A stretch of DNA of 64,000 nucleotides from Pseudomonas sp. ATCC 13867. GTDB lineage: Bacteria > Pseudomonadota > Gammaproteobacteria > Pseudomonadales > Pseudomonadaceae. The position numbers and the translations under genes are program-made. Below the pieces are notes generated by a model. It saw only the letters and a list, made by a program, of their open reading frames with translations, did no database searches and was not told where the DNA came from. Shown here one piece after another: positions 29,341 to 38,544 of the stretch. The DNA is taken from the NCBI RefSeq assembly GCF_000349845.1, contig NC_020829.1, positions 3,541,001 to 3,605,000 of the forward strand. Direction: 5' to 3'. Position 1 is the stretch's first letter. Each line of letters starts with the position of its first letter.

Positions 29341-29700
29341 ATGGCCAAACGTCATCCCAACCTGCTCGCCTGGCAATGGCGGGGCTATGCCGCCAACCAC
29401 CGCAACCCCACCAACCTGGCGCTGCACATCCTCGCCGTGCCGCTGTTCATCCTCGCCAGCGTGATCCTGGTCAGCGGACTGCTGCGCCTGCACCTGAGCG
29501 GCGTCGCCCTGGGCGTGATCGGTATCGTCGCTTCGCTGGCGATCCAGGGGCGCGGGCATAAGCTCGAGGAACAGCCGCCGGAGCCTTTCGCGAATCGCCA
29601 GGACGCCATCGGCCGGCTGCTCGCCGAGCAATTCATCACCTTCCCCCGCTTCGTGCTCAGCGGCGCCTGGTGGCGCGCCTGGCGAAATCGCAGGCGCTGA
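29341..29700 (+). CDS. Mpo1/DUF962-like membrane protein
   Basis: A 119-residue protein with two hydrophobic segments (about 30-65). The N-terminal HPNLLAWQWRGYAANHRNPTNLALHILAVPL is the DUF962/Mpo1 pattern with conserved His residues. Yeast Mpo1 is an Fe(II)-dependent dioxygenase in fatty-acid alpha-oxidation; activity of the bacterial proteins is inferred only. AGGAG lies 7 nt before the ATG at 29341. An in-frame GTG at 29335 lies too close to that site. Confidence 0.75.
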   Translation: MAKRHPNLLAWQWRGYAANHRNPTNLALHILAVPLFILASVILVSGLLRLHLSGVALGVIGIVASLAIQGRGHKLEEQPPEPFANRQDAIGRLLAEQFITFPRFVLSGAWWRAWRNRRR

Positions 29701-29724
29701 CGGGGGCGCGGCATTTCGGCCATT

Positions 29725-29753
29725 CAAGACAGCCGGGCATTCGCCGATATAAT
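29725..29753 (+). promoter_or_regulatory. Candidate sigma70 promoter for the sensor/diguanylate cyclase operon
   Basis: A perfect -10 box TATAAT lies at 29748-29753, 28 bp before the ATG of the next gene. The -35 box 17 bp upstream (CAAGAC) is poor, so activation or an extended -10 may be needed. Confidence 0.4.
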
Positions 29754-29781
29754 CGTCGAAATTACGTCACGAGCTGTCGAG

Positions 29782-30285
29782 ATGTCGGTTTTTCGTCATT
29801 TTTTTGGCTTTTCAGTCTGCCTGATTATTGGCAGCCAGGTATCGGCGAGCCAGCACACTCCCCGCCCCGCCGAACGTAAGGTGCTCACACTGGAAATCGC
29901 CAGCCACCCCGAGGCGACCAGGCACCTGTCCCTGCCGGCGCTGGAGCGTCTGTCCCACCGCACCTATGCCGCCATGCTCCCGGAGGAAAGCCACATCTCC
30001 CACTGGCAGGGCGTTCCCCTGAGCCTGCTGTTCGATGAGGCCCATCTTGAGACATCCCAACGCCTGCGCATCGACGCCCTGAACGACTACTCCGCGCTGA
30101 TCCCCCTGAGCGACCTGAACGCCTACGAGCCGATCCTCGCCTATCGCCGCGATGACCGTTACATCGGCATCAGCGAGCGCGGCCCGCTGTTCATCATCTA
30201 TCCGCTGGTACGCCACCCCGAGTTGCGCACCCAGCTTTATTTCAACCGGACCGTCTGGCAGGTCAACCGCATTACCCTGGAGTGA
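29782..30285 (+). CDS. Small periplasmic sulfite-oxidase-fold-like protein
   Basis: A 167-residue exported protein with a signal peptide of about 23 residues (ending VSA). The mature part resembles the oxidoreductase molybdopterin-binding domain: KVLTLEIASHPE, LSLPALERL, HWQGVPLSLLFDEA, DALNDYSALIPLSDL, and the C-terminal FIIYPLVRHPELRTQ. The only Cys (position 13) is in the signal peptide, so the Mo-ligand cysteine is missing and a catalytic cofactor is unlikely. Its stop codon lies 8 nt before the start of a diguanylate cyclase gene, suggesting that it is a periplasmic sensor or partner for that enzyme. Confidence 0.65.
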   Translation: MSVFRHFFGFSVCLIIGSQVSASQHTPRPAERKVLTLEIASHPEATRHLSLPALERLSHRTYAAMLPEESHISHWQGVPLSLLFDEAHLETSQRLRIDALNDYSALIPLSDLNAYEPILAYRRDDRYIGISERGPLFIIYPLVRHPELRTQLYFNRTVWQVNRITLE

Positions 30286-30290
30286 TCGCC

Positions 30291-31856
30291 TTGCCCCCTC
30301 AGCCTTCCGGGCGTCGCTGGCGCCGCTTGACCTTCATCGTGCTCTGCGTGCTGATCGCGGGGCTCGCCCTGGGCGCCTGCGCCGCCCTGCTGCTGGTCAA
30401 CCAGCATGCCCGCCAATTGGCGCATCCCAACGCGCACGGCGAGCTGTGGCAGGCGTATCAGGTGCGCGCCGAACTGGAGCGCTCGCTGGACACTGCCCAG
30501 GCCGTGCTGGATGGCCGCAGCGACAGCGACGCCCTGGCCACCCGCATCGAAGTCCTGGTCAGCCTGCTGGCGCCACTGCGGACCTCAACGGTCTTCAGCC
30601 ATCTTGCCGAACCACGGCCGGAAACCCGCGAAACGCTGGAGCAGCTCGACCGGCTCAGCGCGGACTGGGCCGGACGCGCGCCCTGGGGCCAGCCCGCAGC
30701 GGCACGGACGATCGCCCAGGAGATGCTCGGCCGGCTGCCAGCGCTGCTCAAACCCACCCACGACCTCATCGTCGCCACCCACATCGCCCTGACCAACCAG
30801 CTCGACGAGGAGCGCCAGGACCTGCAGCACGCCTTCATCCTGCTCGCCTGGGTACTCGTCGGCCTGGGCCTGTGCTGCGTGTTGCTGATCCGGCGGGTCA
30901 TCGCCAACTCGCGGCGCAAGCGGCGGCTCACCCAACGCCTGAACGACCTCAACCAGTCCCTGGAAAAGCGCGTGGAGCAGCGCACCCAGGAACTGAGCGA
31001 ACGCAAGGCGCTGCTGCGCTACATCCTCGACACCAGCCCCAGCGACGTGGCGCTGCTCAACGACCACGACAGCCACGCCCATTACGTCAGCCCGAGCCTG
31101 CTGCAACGCACCGGCGCGGACGACGACAGCTTCAACCTCGCCCGCCTGTTCGACGACCCCGATGAAGAAAGCCGCTTCCGCCAGGCGCTCGGCGAGCTCG
31201 GTCGGCTGGATGGCTGGGAAACCCGGCTGGCCGGCGATCCGCCGTACTGGGCGGTGGTCTGGGCACGCCAGTTGAACGTCGAAGGGCAACCCGCGTCCCT
31301 GGTGTGGAGCTTCGACATCCAGCAGCGCAAGGCGCTGGAACAGGAACTGCGCCTGCTCGCCAGCACCGATCCGCTGACCGGCCTGCAGAATCGCCACGCC
31401 TTCGTCAAACGCGGCGTCAGCCTGCTCAAAGCCGCCCAGCGCTATCAGCGCCAATGCTCGGCGCTGATGTTCGACATCGACCACTTCAAGCGGATCAACG
31501 ACAACCACGGCCATGCCTTCGGCGACACGGTGCTCAAGGCCGTGGCCAGGGAGTTGAACCACGGCCTGCGCGAGATCGATCTGCTCGGCCGGCTGGGCGG
31601 CGAGGAGTTCGCTGCGATCCTCCCGGAAACCGATCCGCAACAGGCACTGCAGGTCGCCGAACGGCTGCGCCGCGCCGTGCAGGCACTGTCCTTCAATGAC
31701 CAGGACGGCAGCGAGCTGCGCCTGACCCTGAGCATCGGCGTGGCCGAGCGCCTCCCCGGCGAGGTGCGCCTGGAGGACCTGCTGGCCCGCGCCGACCGCG
31801 CCCTCTATCGCGCCAAGGCCAGCGGCCGTAACCGCACCGAGCGGGCGCCGGGCTAG
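30291..31856 (+). CDS. Membrane diguanylate cyclase (GGDEF)
   Basis: About 521 residues. A first membrane helix (about 12-38) and a second (about 177-197) flank a periplasmic domain. A coiled coil (LNQSLEKRVEQRTQELSER) and a PAS-like domain lead to a C-terminal GGDEF domain with the active motif RLGGEEFAAIL. The inhibitory I-site REID sits five residues before GGEEF. It should make cyclic di-GMP and be subject to product inhibition. The start is uncertain: TTG at 30291 has GGAG 8 nt upstream, while GTG at 30282 overlaps that site and the upstream stop codon. Its last 4 bp overlap the convergent thioesterase gene. Confidence 0.9.
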   Translation: MPPQPSGRRWRRLTFIVLCVLIAGLALGACAALLLVNQHARQLAHPNAHGELWQAYQVRAELERSLDTAQAVLDGRSDSDALATRIEVLVSLLAPLRTSTVFSHLAEPRPETRETLEQLDRLSADWAGRAPWGQPAAARTIAQEMLGRLPALLKPTHDLIVATHIALTNQLDEERQDLQHAFILLAWVLVGLGLCCVLLIRRVIANSRRKRRLTQRLNDLNQSLEKRVEQRTQELSERKALLRYILDTSPSDVALLNDHDSHAHYVSPSLLQRTGADDDSFNLARLFDDPDEESRFRQALGELGRLDGWETRLAGDPPYWAVVWARQLNVEGQPASLVWSFDIQQRKALEQELRLLASTDPLTGLQNRHAFVKRGVSLLKAAQRYQRQCSALMFDIDHFKRINDNHGHAFGDTVLKAVARELNHGLREIDLLGRLGGEEFAAILPETDPQQALQVAERLRRAVQALSFNDQDGSELRLTLSIGVAERLPGEVRLEDLLARADRALYRAKASGRNRTERAPG

Positions 31857-32653
31857 CCGAAGATGGTCGCCGTCTGCCGGCTGATCGCCAGCAGACGGCC
31901 GTCGGACGCCCAGCAATGCGCGGCGATGTGGCCATAGCCATCGCGTGCGTGTTCGATGGTCGCCCGGTACTGGCACCAGCCGTCGACGGGCATGTCCGGC
32001 TGTGGCTGGATGAACTCGATGGTCCAGGTCAGCGAACTGGACGGCGCCGGGCTCTTGAGGTGCGGCAGCGTCGCCGGCGGCCAGGCGTCGATCAGCGCCA
32101 GCAGGTGCGACACCTCCATCGACGCAGCGCCCACGCCGTCACCGCGAAAACGCATCCAGCCGCCCATTTCGACCTCGCGGCTGGAGGAGAACGGCATGTG
32201 CCCACGCGCCCAGCGCATGGCGATGTGCTGGGTGAAGGCCGGCATCAGCTTGCGGATGAACGGCAGTTCCTGGCAATGCTCGGGCTCCTGGAAGCCGGGC
32301 GCCGGCAGGTTCTCCACCTCGACGCTGGAGCTGCGCGACTCGCCGAAACTGCCCTGTACCAGCGCCACCACCTGGCCGTTCTGCACCGCGCGGCAGAACA
32401 CCTGGCTCACCGACTTGCCCTCGCGCAACGCCTCGGCCTCGAAGCTCACCGGTGTTTCCACCTCGACCGGGCCGACGAAAGTGATCGCCAGCGAGCGGAC
32501 CGGCCGCCCCGCCTGGGTCACCGCGCGCATCGCCTCGTAGGCCGCCGCGGCCACCAGCCCGCCGAAGCTCGCCCGGCCCTGCGCCCAGGTCGTCGGGATC
32601 ACCACGGAACGCGGTGCGGCACGCACCGCCTGAAGCATTTCGGTGAAAGTCAT
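31853..32653 (-). CDS. Acyl-CoA thioesterase, TesB-like double hotdog
   Basis: A 266-residue tandem hotdog-fold protein. The N-terminal half has WAQGRASFGGLVAAAAYEAM and VRSLAITFVGPVEVETP, and the C-terminal half has LTWTIEFIQPQPD and the ending GHIAAHCWASDGRLLAISRQ, as in TesB/type II thioesterases. It would hydrolyse acyl-CoA; chain preference is unknown. GGAAG precedes the ATG. It is convergent with the diguanylate cyclase gene. Confidence 0.82.
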   Translation of the reverse strand: MTFTEMLQAVRAAPRSVVIPTTWAQGRASFGGLVAAAAYEAMRAVTQAGRPVRSLAITFVGPVEVETPVSFEAEALREGKSVSQVFCRAVQNGQVVALVQGSFGESRSSSVEVENLPAPGFQEPEHCQELPFIRKLMPAFTQHIAMRWARGHMPFSSSREVEMGGWMRFRGDGVGAASMEVSHLLALIDAWPPATLPHLKSPAPSSSLTWTIEFIQPQPDMPVDGWCQYRATIEHARDGYGHIAAHCWASDGRLLAISRQTATIFG

Positions 32654-32771
32654 GGATCGCTTCCAGTGTGGGTTCGGGCAGCGATCTTAGGCCGAAGGCC
32701 GGCATGCGCACACTCTCCAAAGCGCTGTTCGCTCCAGAAAAAATGACGCGTCATCAACGCCTTCTATGGTG

Positions 32772-33533
32772 TCAGCCCAGGGCTTTCTGCAGGACCTCGA
32801 GGCTGTCGTCGGCATCGCGCTCGGCGAGGTCGTGGAGGGCACTCCAGTGTGGCTGCAGCGGCATCAGGTCCAGCTCGCGCTCGCTGCGGATCAGCCACTG
32901 CTCGTAGTCGTGCCAATCGCCCAGGGCCGTCTGGGCATTCTTCAGCGGTACGAGCAGGCGCTGCGGCACCGCCGACTCCTCGGGATAGGCCTCCAGCGAA
33001 TAGCGCACCCGCTTGATCAGCAGGCGCAGGCGGTGACGGTCGTGCGCGGGGTCCTTCAGCGCCAGCCGCAGCTTCTGCCACTCCTTGGCCAGGCGCTTGC
33101 GCACCTTGCCGTGCAGGCCGCCCAGCACGGCATGGCGTTGCGCCGTGCGCCACAATTGCGGCCAGCCATCCAGGCGCATCAGCAGGCGATCCCACTGCGG
33201 ACTGGCGAGCAGCGCGATGTAGCCCGACAGCAAGGCCGGACGGCGTAGCGCCGCAGCCTGCTCGTAGCCTTCGGCCTGCAGGACCGGCAACAGCACCTCC
33301 AGGTCGCGCAGCGGCCCGCTCAGCCGGCCCACGTCGCCCAGCGACTCTTCCAGCTCATCGATGCCCGGCATCCCGCGCACCGGGTGCAGCAGGCTGCGCA
33401 AGCGCCGCACGGCGATGCGCAGGTCATGCAGGGCTTCGGGGTCGGAGCCGGCGCTCAGACGGGCGGAGGCGGAAAACAGCGCGACCTCCTGCTCGATCAG
33501 ATGAGTCACCAGATAGTCGCTGAAGGAGGACAC
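32772..33533 (-). CDS. CHAD domain protein
   Basis: A 253-residue helical protein with the CHAD pattern of conserved His and Arg residues: ALHDLRIAVRRLRSLL and, in the second half, RLRLLIKRVRYSLEAYPE. CHAD domains bind polyphosphate through their basic surfaces. No CYTH triphosphatase domain accompanies it here. The start codon is GTG at 33533 with GGAG 7-8 nt upstream. Confidence 0.88.
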   Translation of the reverse strand: MSSFSDYLVTHLIEQEVALFSASARLSAGSDPEALHDLRIAVRRLRSLLHPVRGMPGIDELEESLGDVGRLSGPLRDLEVLLPVLQAEGYEQAAALRRPALLSGYIALLASPQWDRLLMRLDGWPQLWRTAQRHAVLGGLHGKVRKRLAKEWQKLRLALKDPAHDRHRLRLLIKRVRYSLEAYPEESAVPQRLLVPLKNAQTALGDWHDYEQWLIRSERELDLMPLQPHWSALHDLAERDADDSLEVLQKALG

Positions 33534-33608
33534 GGCAGGCTCCGCACAGTGGGATGAGCTATCAGGTTAGTTGGCGTGCGGCCGCCGGCAAGTGACCGGC
33601 GTCATGCC

Positions 33609-35597
33609 TCAACGCCGGCGCCAGCGCCACGGCAATTCGCGCCGCAACCGCGCCAGGTGCGCGCGCAGCACCGAAGGATCGGCTGCGCCGCCGCCATAGC
33701 GCTGCGCCTCGAACGCCTCGCTGTAGGCGCGGATCGCCTCCGCCTGCGCGGGCAGCGCGCGCATCGCCCGGCCACTGAACTCGCGATGCCCCTCCCCCGC
33801 GTCACGGCGCAGGCCGTGCGGCGTCAGCAACTGCTCGAAGCGCTCGAAACTGCGCAGCTGGACATCTCGCCGACGCCGCCAGGGCTTGAACAGCCACAAT
33901 GCCAGCGCGGCAAGCAGCGAGGCTCCGCCGCCCACCGTCAACAGCGCCAGCCAGGGGCTGTCGGGCGAGCCGAACCAGCGGCGGATCAGGTCGCCCTGCT
34001 GCTCGCCCTGATAGCCCAGTACCCAGCGCTGCCAACCGTAGTTGACCTGGTCCCAGGTCAGGCGCAGGCCGTTGAGCAGGCTGAAGCCCCGGTAACGCAG
34101 CGGCGAGAACGGATCGCCGGCGAGGAAACTGCCCTCGTCGCTCATCGCCTGCTCCAGGCCCTGCTCGATACGCTCGGGCGACACCGCCCCGGTTGGATCG
34201 ACCCGCGTCCAGCCTCTGCCCGCCTGCCAGTACTCCACCCAGGCATGGGCGTCGAACTGGTGCACCAGCAGGTAGTTGCCGGCCGGGTTCAGTTCGCCGC
34301 CCTGGTAGCCCGTCACCACCCGCGCGGGGATTCCCGCCGCGCGCAGGACGAAGGTCATGGCGCCGGCGTAGTGCTCGCAGAAACCGGCGCGGGTGTCGAA
34401 GAGGAAGCCGTCGATCCGCTGCGGTCCGGTCGCCGGCGGCTTGAGCGTGTAGGCGAAGGGCTGTTCGCGGAAGTGCCGCAGCATGGCCTGCACCAGTTCC
34501 CGAGGTTGCCGGTACTGCTCGTGCAACGCCCGCGCCCAGGCCCGCGCACGCGGGTTGCCGGCGGCCGGCAGGTTCAGGTTGAGGCGGAGGGCGCGGCGGT
34601 TGTCCGTGGGTTCGAGCAGCGCGCCCGGCCACGATGTCGCGTTGTAGAGCAGGCTCTGGCGCACCGGAGAACGGCGCTGGAGGCGAAAATCGCGCATCAG
34701 CCGGGCATCGTTCAGCTCGTTCTGTGCCACGTCGAGCACGAACAGCCAGCGGTGCCCGCTCGGCTCCATGACCACCTGGTACTCCAGCGCCGCGCCCTGT
34801 CGCTGCCACTGCGGGGGCGGCGCCCCGGGGTTCTGGCCGGCCTGGGTCCAACGCTCGCCGTCGAAGTTCTCCAGGGTCAGCGCCCGCCAGTACAGCTGCG
34901 AGCGCGGCGGCGGCGTCCCCTCGAAACGGACGCGGAACGCCAGCTCGGGCGACTGGCTGAGTTCCACCATGTCGCCCGGCATCATCGAGTCGCTCAGGCC
35001 CGTGCTGGCCTTGCTGCCCGGCATCGGCAGCGACCACAGCGGCCCCAGGCGCGGGAACAGCACGAACAACAGGAGCATCAGCGGCAACGCCTGCAGCAGC
35101 AGGCCGCCGGCCAGGCGCAGGGTCGAGCCGGGACGGGCGGCGAAGTTGCTCTGCTGCAGGCCGATCAGTGCCGCCAGCAGCGCCGCCACTGGCAACACGC
35201 TGAAGGCGGCGGCGAGGATGTCATCCTGGAACAGGTAGCTGGTCACCACCGCGAAGAACCCCAGCAGGATCAGCACCCAGGCGTCGCGTCGGGTCTTGAG
35301 CTCCACCAGCTTGATGACGAAGGCGGCGATCAGCAGCACCACGCCGGCGTCCAGGCCGATCAGCGAGCCACGCGACAACCACACGCCCAGCCCGGCGGCC
35401 CCCACCAGCGCCAGCTTGGCCAGGCCACTGGGATAGTTGGCGCGCATGCGGAACACCTGGATGCGCCAGAACGCGCAGCCCAGCCAGAGGCCGACGATCC
35501 ACAGCGGCAGGTGCCCCAGGTGCGGGAGGATCACCACCGCCTGGGCCACCAGCAACCAGGTCAGCGCCACCCGGGGAATGGACTGCGCCGTGCTCAT
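33609..35597 (-). CDS. tgpA: Membrane transglutaminase-like protein TgpA
   Basis: A 662-residue protein. About six membrane helices (20-190) are followed by a large periplasmic transglutaminase-like domain, another membrane helix (about 550-570) and a cytoplasmic DUF4129 tail. The catalytic triad is visible: Cys in RAGFCEHYAGAM, His in FDAHAWVEYW and Asp in VDPTGAV. The P. aeruginosa orthologue (PA2873) is essential and thought to act in cell-envelope biogenesis. Its ATG overlaps the stop codon of the DUF58 gene (ATGA), and GGGGAG lies upstream. It is the last gene of the moxR-DUF58-tgpA operon. Confidence 0.94.
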   Translation of the reverse strand: MSTAQSIPRVALTWLLVAQAVVILPHLGHLPLWIVGLWLGCAFWRIQVFRMRANYPSGLAKLALVGAAGLGVWLSRGSLIGLDAGVVLLIAAFVIKLVELKTRRDAWVLILLGFFAVVTSYLFQDDILAAAFSVLPVAALLAALIGLQQSNFAARPGSTLRLAGGLLLQALPLMLLLFVLFPRLGPLWSLPMPGSKASTGLSDSMMPGDMVELSQSPELAFRVRFEGTPPPRSQLYWRALTLENFDGERWTQAGQNPGAPPPQWQRQGAALEYQVVMEPSGHRWLFVLDVAQNELNDARLMRDFRLQRRSPVRQSLLYNATSWPGALLEPTDNRRALRLNLNLPAAGNPRARAWARALHEQYRQPRELVQAMLRHFREQPFAYTLKPPATGPQRIDGFLFDTRAGFCEHYAGAMTFVLRAAGIPARVVTGYQGGELNPAGNYLLVHQFDAHAWVEYWQAGRGWTRVDPTGAVSPERIEQGLEQAMSDEGSFLAGDPFSPLRYRGFSLLNGLRLTWDQVNYGWQRWVLGYQGEQQGDLIRRWFGSPDSPWLALLTVGGGASLLAALALWLFKPWRRRRDVQLRSFERFEQLLTPHGLRRDAGEGHREFSGRAMRALPAQAEAIRAYSEAFEAQRYGGGAADPSVLRAHLARLRRELPWRWRRR

Positions 35598-36547
35598 GGA
35601 CGCTCCCCGAACAGCGCCAGCGCCCGCAGGCAGGCCTCGCGATGCGCGTCGCCGGTGGCGACCGGCAGTTGCACGCCCGGCAGGCGCAAGCCGAACGGCT
35701 GCTGGCGCAGCGACAGTTGCAGCACCCAGTAGCACAGGCGCGACAGGCGGCCCTCGAGATCGCCGCCGAGCAACGTGAAGTCCAGCCAGAGATTGCGTCC
35801 GGCCAACGCGGAGAAATCCTTCACCAGCAGCCCCTGGCCGCGGGAATAGGCCTTCCAGTGCAGGCGCCGACGCGAATCGCCGGGCTGGTAGGCACGCAAT
35901 CCCTGGAAGTCATCGACGCCCCGGCCGCTGGGTCGCACGCCGTCCTCGTCAGCGGCCGCCGCACCGCTGTCCAGCGGCAGGTCGCTGGCGAGCGGGTTCG
36001 GGTAGACCAGGCCGGCCTGATCCAGATCCAGCCAGCTCCAGGCCACCAGCAGACCGAGCGGAAAACGGCTCTCCACCCGCAGGCGCCCCGGGCGCAGCCA
36101 GCCGCGCCGCTGCGCCGGTACGTCCAGCCGCAGCGCCTCGGCGCCCTCGGCCGGCACGTCGGCGAAGTGCAACTGCTCCGCCGTCCAGCCGATTCCGATG
36201 GCCTGGCGTGCACGCCCTTCCGCGTCCAGCCGCACACCAAAGCCCACCTGCTCGCCAACGAATACCGGCGTCGCGCCCAGTGCGGTCAGGCGCAGGCCGC
36301 CCAGGTTCCGGTAGGTGTGCAGGATGGCGACGATGAACAGCGACAGCAGCAGGAAGGTCAGCCCGTAGGCCAGGCTGTTCTGGTAGTTGATCGCCGTCAG
36401 CAGCATCAGTGTCAGCGCAACGCCGAAGGCCGCGCCCTGGCGGGTGGGGACGATGAAAATGCGCCGCTGGTTGAGTTGCAGCGTCGGCGACGGCGGAATC
36501 CGCCGGGCGATCCAGCTCTGCCACAACGGCCTGACCTTGACCAGCAT
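35594..36547 (-). CDS. DUF58 protein of the MoxR operon
   Basis: A 317-residue protein. Two closely spaced membrane helices (about 38-76) precede a beta-rich region and the DUF58 motif VDDFQGLRAYQPGDSRRRLHWKAYSR (only part given as signature: YQPGDSRRRLHWK). DUF58 proteins work with MoxR AAA+ ATPases, often as vWA-like partners that assist assembly or maturation. It lies 9 bp after moxR and overlaps tgpA by 4 bp, indicating translational coupling. Confidence 0.9.
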   Translation of the reverse strand: MLVKVRPLWQSWIARRIPPSPTLQLNQRRIFIVPTRQGAAFGVALTLMLLTAINYQNSLAYGLTFLLLSLFIVAILHTYRNLGGLRLTALGATPVFVGEQVGFGVRLDAEGRARQAIGIGWTAEQLHFADVPAEGAEALRLDVPAQRRGWLRPGRLRVESRFPLGLLVAWSWLDLDQAGLVYPNPLASDLPLDSGAAAADEDGVRPSGRGVDDFQGLRAYQPGDSRRRLHWKAYSRGQGLLVKDFSALAGRNLWLDFTLLGGDLEGRLSRLCYWVLQLSLRQQPFGLRLPGVQLPVATGDAHREACLRALALFGERP

Positions 36548-36556
36548 GGCGAGCCC

Positions 36557-37474
36557 TCAGAGCGCCGGTACTTCGCGCAGCAACCACTGCACCAGCGCGC
36601 CGCCGCCGTGCCCGGTGGGGTCGGCCTGGTCGCGCAGACGGTGCCCCGCCACCGACGGCAACACCGCCTGCACATCCTCGGGGATCGCATAATCGCGACC
36701 GGCCAGCAGCGCCCAGGCGCGCGCGGCGGCGAGCAGTCCCAGGCTGCCGCGCGGCGACAGGCCGAGAGCGAACGCCGGCTGGCTGCGGGTGGCCTCGACC
36801 AGGCGCAGCACGTAATCCACCAGCGCGTCGCTGGCGCGCACCTCCAGCACCTCGCCCTGCAGCGCCAGCAGCTCCTTCGGGTCGAGCATCGGCTCCAGGC
36901 GCGGCAGCAGGTCACGGCGCGCCTCGCCCAGCAACAGCGCCTTCTCCGCCGCGCGGCCGGGGTAGCCCAGCGACAGGCGCATGAGGAAGCGATCCAACTG
37001 GGACTCCGGCAAGGCAAAGGTGCCGCCCTGGGTCACCGGGTTCTGCGTGGCGATGACGAAGAACGGCTCGGGCAGCGGACGGGTCGCGCCCTCGATGGTC
37101 ACCTGGCCCTCCTCCATCGCTTCCAGCAGCGCGCTCTGGCTCTTGGGGGTGGCGCGGTTGATCTCGTCGGCCAGCACCAGTTCGGCGAAGATCGGCCCCG
37201 GATGGAAGACGAACTGCCCGGTGTCCCGGTCGAACACCGAGGTCCCCAGCACATCGCCGGGCAGCAGATCGGAGGTGAACTGGATGCGCTGGAAGCTCAG
37301 CCCCAGCACCCGCGCCAGGGCATGGCTCAAGGTGGTCTTGCCCATGCCGGGAAGGTCTTCGATCAGCAGATGGCCGCGCGCCAACAGACAGGTCAGGGCC
37401 AGGCGCACCTGCACCTCCTTGCCCAGCAGAACCTGATCCACCGCCTTCAGACAGCTCTCCAACTTGGCGCGCAT
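36557..37474 (-). CDS. MoxR-family AAA+ ATPase
   Basis: A 305-residue AAA+ ATPase with Walker A GMGKTTLSHALA, Walker B LVLADEINRATPKSQSALLEA, sensor 1 FVIATQNP and a C-terminal sensor 2 region (ALGLSPRGSLGLLAAARAWA). MoxR proteins act as chaperones that activate or assemble partner complexes. It is the first gene of the operon with the DUF58 protein and TgpA. AGAGG precedes the ATG. Confidence 0.94.
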   Translation of the reverse strand: MRAKLESCLKAVDQVLLGKEVQVRLALTCLLARGHLLIEDLPGMGKTTLSHALARVLGLSFQRIQFTSDLLPGDVLGTSVFDRDTGQFVFHPGPIFAELVLADEINRATPKSQSALLEAMEEGQVTIEGATRPLPEPFFVIATQNPVTQGGTFALPESQLDRFLMRLSLGYPGRAAEKALLLGEARRDLLPRLEPMLDPKELLALQGEVLEVRASDALVDYVLRLVEATRSQPAFALGLSPRGSLGLLAAARAWALLAGRDYAIPEDVQAVLPSVAGHRLRDQADPTGHGGGALVQWLLREVPAL

Positions 37475-37586
37475 CCTGACCTCTCGCTATAGGAAAACTC
37501 CGATCCTACTGGCCCCGCGCCAGCCGTCATAGGTCCGGACACATTTCGTCCCGATTCCTGTGACCCAGCGCTTGCTTCCACTGACG

Positions 37587-38447
37587 CTAGCGCCCCAGCA
37601 GCCGCTCCACCAGCCAACTGGCCGCCGGCCCGGTCGGACGCTGCCGCGACCAGATCACGTCCACCGCCACCCGCCGCGGCCAACCGGCGACCTTCAGCTC
37701 ATGCATACGGCCGCTGGCGAAACGTCCCACCATCCAACGGGGCAATTCGATCCAGCCGAAACCCAGCACGGCCATGTCCAGCAACAGCAGGTAGTTCGGC
37801 GCGCTCCAGCAGCGTCCGCCGAGCGAGGGCGCGGCATCGTCCAGGTAGGTATTCAGGCGCAGGGCGCGGAAGGCCAGCAGGTCCTCCTGCTCCACTCGCT
37901 CACGGCTGGCTAGCGGATGGTCGCGGCTGACGAACAGGCCGAACTCGGCCTGTTCGCTCAGGGTGGCCGAGCCGATGTCCGGCGGATACTCCCGCTGCGC
38001 CGCTAGCAGGCCCAGGCTGGCGCGCCCCTGGACGACCAGGTCGAGCACATCGCCGTGCTCGGCGATCAGCCATTCGAACTCCAGGTCCGGGTAGCGCGCA
38101 TCGATCTCCGCCAGCCGCGCCTCGAACTGCGCCGAGGGGTAGGTATCGGACATCGCCAGCGTCACCCGCGACTCCAGCCCGCCGGCGAGCTGCTGGGCGA
38201 GCTGGCCGAGACGGTCGTTGGCCATCAGCACCTCCTCCACCCGCCCGAGCAGCGCGTAGCCGGCCTCGGTCAGTTGTGGTTGGCGGGTGCCACGGTCGAA
38301 CAGGGGCAGGCCCAGGTCGATCTCCAGGCGGGCGATGGCTTCGCTGACGGTGGACTGGCTCTTGCCCAGTTTGCGCGCGGCGGCGCTGAAGGAGCCGAGG
38401 CAGGCCGCCTCGGCGAAGGCCTGCAGGGATTCGGGGGAGTATTGCAT
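37587..38447 (-). CDS. LysR-family regulator of the PACE efflux gene
   Basis: A 286-residue LysR regulator with helix-turn-helix SLQAFAEAACLGSFSAAARKLG and KSQSTVSEAIARLEIDLGL, then an effector domain. It is divergent from a PACE-family efflux gene across 139 bp that contain a palindromic operator candidate. It therefore probably controls both. The ligand is unknown; PACE substrates are polyamine-like biocides such as chlorhexidine. Confidence 0.87.
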   Translation of the reverse strand: MQYSPESLQAFAEAACLGSFSAAARKLGKSQSTVSEAIARLEIDLGLPLFDRGTRQPQLTEAGYALLGRVEEVLMANDRLGQLAQQLAGGLESRVTLAMSDTYPSAQFEARLAEIDARYPDLEFEWLIAEHGDVLDLVVQGRASLGLLAAQREYPPDIGSATLSEQAEFGLFVSRDHPLASRERVEQEDLLAFRALRLNTYLDDAAPSLGGRCWSAPNYLLLLDMAVLGFGWIELPRWMVGRFASGRMHELKVAGWPRRVAVDVIWSRQRPTGPAASWLVERLLGR

Positions 38448-38463
38448 CGGTGGCGCCCTCTTC

Positions 38464-38510
38464 CATCGGTTTAACCGATGGTATCCAACTTATATCCAGC
38501 CGGTCGACCG
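38464..38510. promoter_or_regulatory. Candidate LysR operators between regulator and PACE gene
   Basis: CATCGGTTTAACCGATG (38464-38480) is a perfect dyad with 8-bp arms. A second, shorter palindrome, CGGTCGACCG (38501-38510), is followed by ATGATAAT, so ACCGATG-type half sites occur three times. This matches the paired recognition/activation sites of LysR regulators. GATAAT may be the -10 box for the efflux gene. Confidence 0.65.
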
Positions 38511-38544
38511 ATGATAATGCGGGCGGAGTCGGCCCTGTCGCTAT

